From an uncultured Desulfomonile sp. (lineage in GTDB: Bacteria; Desulfobacterota; Desulfomonilia; Desulfomonilales; Desulfomonilaceae), in NCBI GenBank assembly GCA_903853735.1, contig CAINUH010000014.1, positions 1 through 9,049 on the forward strand: 9,049 nt of DNA, in the 5' to 3' direction. The notes under the pieces were generated by a model, which searched no databases, was not told where the DNA came from, and was given only the letters and a program-made list of their open reading frames with translations. Positions within the stretch are counted from its first letter, which is position 1; each line of letters begins with the position of its first letter. This document shows positions 6,909-9,049 of this stretch, piece after piece. The position numbers were made by a program, and so were the translations under genes.

Positions 6909-6989
6909 TCAGGGGACACAGTTCGGGGAAGTCGAGGAGCCACATTCCCCGCATAACTTCATACCCGCTGGATTCTCAAAGAGTGCTCC
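6909..6989 (-). pseudogene. Possible relict of a zinc-ribbon coding sequence
   Basis: Read on the minus strand, this stretch contains ENPAGMKLCGECG (6977 down to 6939), followed within ten residues by SPNC and a stop at 6909-6911. ENPxGxKFCGECG is the usual wording of a C-terminal zinc knuckle in zinc-ribbon proteins and in zinc-ribbon-fused adenylate cyclases or kinases. The matching upstream CPxC knuckle is not in frame: a TGA at 6990-6992 interrupts it, although CPQ occurs in another frame at 7004-7012. There is no Shine-Dalgarno at the internal ATG (6960-6962). The best reading is a decayed fragment; a chance match of about 13 residues is the alternative. Confidence 0.3.
6924..6951. repeat. 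Inverted repeat in the sdhB/nagZ convergent gap
   Basis: CGGGGAA (6924-6930) and TTCCCCG (6945-6951) are perfect 7-bp reverse complements with a 14-nt loop. A hairpin lies just after the sdhB stop, where a terminator is expected, but no T-tract follows on either strand. It may act as a 3'-end stabilising stem or contribute to Rho-dependent termination. It also overlaps the zinc-ribbon-like relict, so it may simply be a remnant of old coding sequence. Confidence 0.35.
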
Positions 6990-7039
6990 TCAAAGGAAAA
7001 AGTTTGCGGACACCACTGTACTGCCTCTGAGGTCTTAGA

Positions 7040-7073
7040 TTCGCACTAAGGGGTTGTCAAGATGTTGTGCGAA
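7040..7073. repeat. Second inverted repeat in the sdhB/nagZ convergent gap
   Basis: TTCGCAC (7040-7046) and GTGCGAA (7067-7073) are perfect 7-bp reverse complements separated by 20 nt. The element begins 21 bp beyond the nagZ stop codon as read on the minus strand, so it is placed like a transcript-end hairpin. No run of T follows on either strand, so a canonical intrinsic terminator is not supported. Confidence 0.35.
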
Positions 7074-7094
7074 CCATACTTGTGAGCCTTGCAA

Positions 7095-8162
7095 TCAGGC
7101 AATCGGGAATCCGGGCCCGAAGTATTCCCTGACGTCCGATTCATTGCAAGGCCTCAGGGACTTGGCATATCTTTCCTTGAGACGCCTGATCCTTTTCAAG
7201 GATTCTCGAACACGCCCGCGGGGAATCTCGCCCTGTTCGATTGCCTCAAGGATTCTCGATCGGGCTGAAAACGATTTCTCAGGGGAGTTGCAGACAAGCA
7301 GCAAGTCGGCTCCGGCCATGAAAGACTTTAGGGCAGCCTCGGTTGTAGAATAATTTCTCGTTACGGCTCCCATATCGAGATCGTCCGTGATTACCACTCC
7401 GTCGTATCCCATTTTGTCTCGGAGAATCCCGCCGATCACTCTTTGGGACAAAGTGGCGGGAGCCAAGGGGTCCAGTTCCGGAAAAGATACATGGGCAGTC
7501 ATAACCATGTCCACTTTCATTGCCACAGCCGAATCAAACGGAATCAAATCCCATGCCTGTATTGCCGCTAAGGCGCGGTTGTCCACCGGAAGATCATGGT
7601 GAGAATCGACAGTCGTGCCCCCGTGTCCTGGAAAGTGTTTGCAGCAAGGGATAATTCCCCCTGATCTCATGGCTTCGATCACAATTCTTCCAAGACTAGT
7701 CACTGTTGAAGGGTTATGTCCGTAAGATCTGTCACCTATCACCGACTGCCGATCACTATGGGAATCGCAGACAATATCAAGCACAGGAACAAAGTTAGTA
7801 TTAAAGCCGACAAGCCGCAACTCATGGGCGGTCACAGAGCCGTAGTTCTGCACAGCCTCGATCGGATGGTCTGAAAAGGCCAATTCCAAGGCTGAAGGAA
7901 AAACCGTGAAAGGCGCATTCAAGCGTCGAACACGGCCTCCTTCCTGATCCACGCCTATAAAAATACCTTCAGGTCGACTTTTCAGAGCATGAACCTGGAT
8001 GTCTCGATTGAGCAAAGCGATCTGAAGAGGCGCTTGAACATTTCTGGAAAAAAGGATCACGCCTGCGGGGCGAAGATCATCAATTAATTCCCGGAGTTCG
8101 TTAGTGAGACTTGTTCCGTTAAATCCCACCATAAAGAGACTTCCGATGTCGAACTGTTCCAT
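7095..8162 (-). CDS. nagZ: Beta-N-acetylhexosaminidase, glycoside hydrolase family 3 (NagZ-type)
   Basis: NagZ removes terminal N-acetylglucosamine from 1,6-anhydro-muropeptides during cell-wall recycling in the cytoplasm. The 355 residues cover one GH3 TIM barrel, near the E. coli NagZ size (341 aa). Visible signatures are GVDQEGGRVRRL (70-81), KHFPGHG (175-181), the acid/base dyad D186-x-H188 on the flexible loop (VDSHHDLP) and the nucleophile D260 in VITDDLDMGA. The Asp-His dyad is specific to the NagZ-like branch and argues against a beta-glucosidase. No signal peptide or transmembrane segment is present, so it should be cytosolic. The ATG (complement of 8160-8162) is supported by GAGAGG, the complement of 8168-8173, 5 nt upstream. 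It lies 59 bp after the ccsB stop on the same strand with no visible terminator, so cotranscription is possible although the functions are unrelated. Confidence 0.92.
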   Translation of the reverse strand: MEQFDIGSLFMVGFNGTSLTNELRELIDDLRPAGVILFSRNVQAPLQIALLNRDIQVHALKSRPEGIFIGVDQEGGRVRRLNAPFTVFPSALELAFSDHPIEAVQNYGSVTAHELRLVGFNTNFVPVLDIVCDSHSDRQSVIGDRSYGHNPSTVTSLGRIVIEAMRSGGIIPCCKHFPGHGGTTVDSHHDLPVDNRALAAIQAWDLIPFDSAVAMKVDMVMTAHVSFPELDPLAPATLSQRVIGGILRDKMGYDGVVITDDLDMGAVTRNYSTTEAALKSFMAGADLLLVCNSPEKSFSARSRILEAIEQGEIPRGRVRESLKRIRRLKERYAKSLRPCNESDVREYFGPGFPIA

Positions 8163-8221
8163 TGGAACCTCTCAAAGGGTTATCGAGAAAAATCCGTGAT
8201 CATTGCCGACAATTTTGGAGG

Positions 8222-9040
8222 CTAGAAATAGCTGTGCAACCCAGGGAGGTAATTCACTCCAAAGTACGTGAATAACACGCCCATGAAACCGATCACGGAA
8301 AGGACGGCGGTGCTGCCGCCGGACCAGCCTCTCGCCAGCCTGGCATGGAGGAACGCGGCGTAAACAAGCCAGGTAATGAGAGACCAAGTTTCCTTGGGGT
8401 CCCAAGACCAGTATGTTCCCCAGGCATGATCCGCCCACGCTGCACCGGTGACGATACCTAAGGTGAGCAGTGGAAACCCGACAAGCACAGATCGGTAAAT
8501 AATGTCATCCAGAATGCCGGGTCGAGGAAGATACTTTGAAGCCAGTTGGGAGTTCCTTGCCACTAGGAAAATCACAGCGGCCACGAAGGAGGCTGCGAAT
8601 CCTGCGTATCCAAGGAAACAAGTGATCACGTGAGCGACGAGCCAATTGGACTGAAGAGCCGGAATCAGGGGCTTGATATTTGCATCCAAGAGAAAGGTTG
8701 AGGCCATGACAATGAACACTAATGGCAGTCCGCATAACGCGACTATGTCTGAATCGAATCGAAATCGAACAATTATCAGAGCCAGAGCCATGGTCCATGC
8801 GAAAAAAACTAATGACTCGTAAAGGTTGGACAAAGGAGCATGGCCAATTCCCATCTGATATGACTCAATCCACCTGAATGCAATGGCGCCTGTATGACAC
8901 CCCCAAACCGTTGCGGTCAGAATGAATGCAAACTTGAGAAACCGAGATTTTTCGGCTGAAGCTACGCCGGCCACAAGGTAGACTAGCGCTGCTGCCATGT
9001 AACCGAACGTGACGAGGGAGTTAAGGTCTGTGCTTGTCAT
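8222..9040 (-). CDS. ccsB: Cytochrome c biogenesis protein, system II heme handling (CcsB/CcsA/ResC family)
   Basis: This polytopic membrane protein carries heme across the membrane and, with a ResB/Ccs1-type partner, attaches it to apocytochromes c. Naming is inconsistent: the same family is called CcsB, ResC or CcsA. The 272 residues are strongly hydrophobic, with about eight likely membrane segments. The tryptophan-rich WWD heme-binding motif is WGTYWSWDPKETW (207-219). Two flanking periplasmic-type His are H137 (WLVAHV) and H269 (GLHSYF), and a membrane His is H232 (AFLHARL). Their spacing agrees with that known for CcsA-type proteins. The NLYESLVFF motif (72-80) is also typical. The ATG at 9038-9040 is plausible, but only nine bases precede it in the window. 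These show no Shine-Dalgarno and keep the frame open, so a start beyond the right edge is possible. No ResB partner is in the window; it could lie upstream of this gene, past the edge. Confidence 0.92.
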   Translation of the reverse strand: MTSTDLNSLVTFGYMAAALVYLVAGVASAEKSRFLKFAFILTATVWGCHTGAIAFRWIESYQMGIGHAPLSNLYESLVFFAWTMALALIIVRFRFDSDIVALCGLPLVFIVMASTFLLDANIKPLIPALQSNWLVAHVITCFLGYAGFAASFVAAVIFLVARNSQLASKYLPRPGILDDIIYRSVLVGFPLLTLGIVTGAAWADHAWGTYWSWDPKETWSLITWLVYAAFLHARLARGWSGGSTAVLSVIGFMGVLFTYFGVNYLPGLHSYF

Positions 9041-9049
9041 GAAAACGTC

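Noticed and set aside
7054..7060. A perfect TTGACA -35 box on the minus strand in the convergent gap
   Set aside because: The only sequence at 17-bp spacing (TAAGAC) matches a -10 box poorly, and the transcript would run antisense into sdhB with no gene to serve.
7054..7353. A 99-codon plus-strand frame opposite the 3' end of nagZ
   Set aside because: It is antisense to well-conserved NagZ sequence, has no recognisable domain and no convincing ribosome binding site.

Overview
The window looks like chromosomal, mostly housekeeping DNA from an anaerobic, syntrophic or sulfate-reducing type of bacterium, most plausibly Desulfobacterota (the former Deltaproteobacteria). The lineage is an inference. 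It rests on a glutaconyl-CoA decarboxylase carboxyltransferase subunit, a rubrerythrin, a short Si-type citrate synthase, a SdhAB/FrdAB pair and a system II cytochrome c maturation protein, all at moderate G+C. No phage, transposase, CRISPR, tRNA or rRNA gene was seen.

Plus strand, left part. The window opens inside a gene for a DUF2225-like protein (to 615), closed by a strong intrinsic terminator (622-672). A sigma70-like promoter (707-735) with a perfect inverted repeat at its expected start point (737-754) precedes three co-directional genes 54-56 bp apart: gcdA (786-2519), rubrerythrin (2574-3074) and citrate synthase (3131-4318). No terminator is visible between them, so they may form one transcript. 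A 164 bp gap holding a weak terminator-like hairpin (4400-4423) separates them from sdhA (4483-6204) and sdhB (6204-6899). The last two overlap as TGATG and are almost certainly translationally coupled.

Right part. A 195 bp convergent gap (6900-7094) holds two T-less inverted repeats and, on the minus strand, what looks like a relict of a zinc-ribbon coding sequence. Beyond it two minus-strand genes run leftwards: a CcsB/CcsA-type cytochrome c biogenesis protein (8222-9040, possibly continuing past the right edge) and a cytosolic NagZ-type glycoside hydrolase family 3 beta-N-acetylhexosaminidase (7095-8162).

How the genes fit together. GcdA links glutaconyl-CoA/crotonyl-CoA metabolism (glutarate or aromatic-acid degradation) to biotin-dependent decarboxylation. 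Citrate synthase and SdhAB supply steps of the citric acid cycle, running in either direction for Sdh. Rubrerythrin would protect oxygen-sensitive enzymes from peroxide. The striking absences are the other glutaconyl-CoA decarboxylase subunits and any membrane anchor (SdhC/SdhD) for SdhAB. No clearly new defence or mobile system is visible; the best leads are the gcdA-rbr-gltA gene grouping, the anchor-less sdhAB and the intergenic relict.
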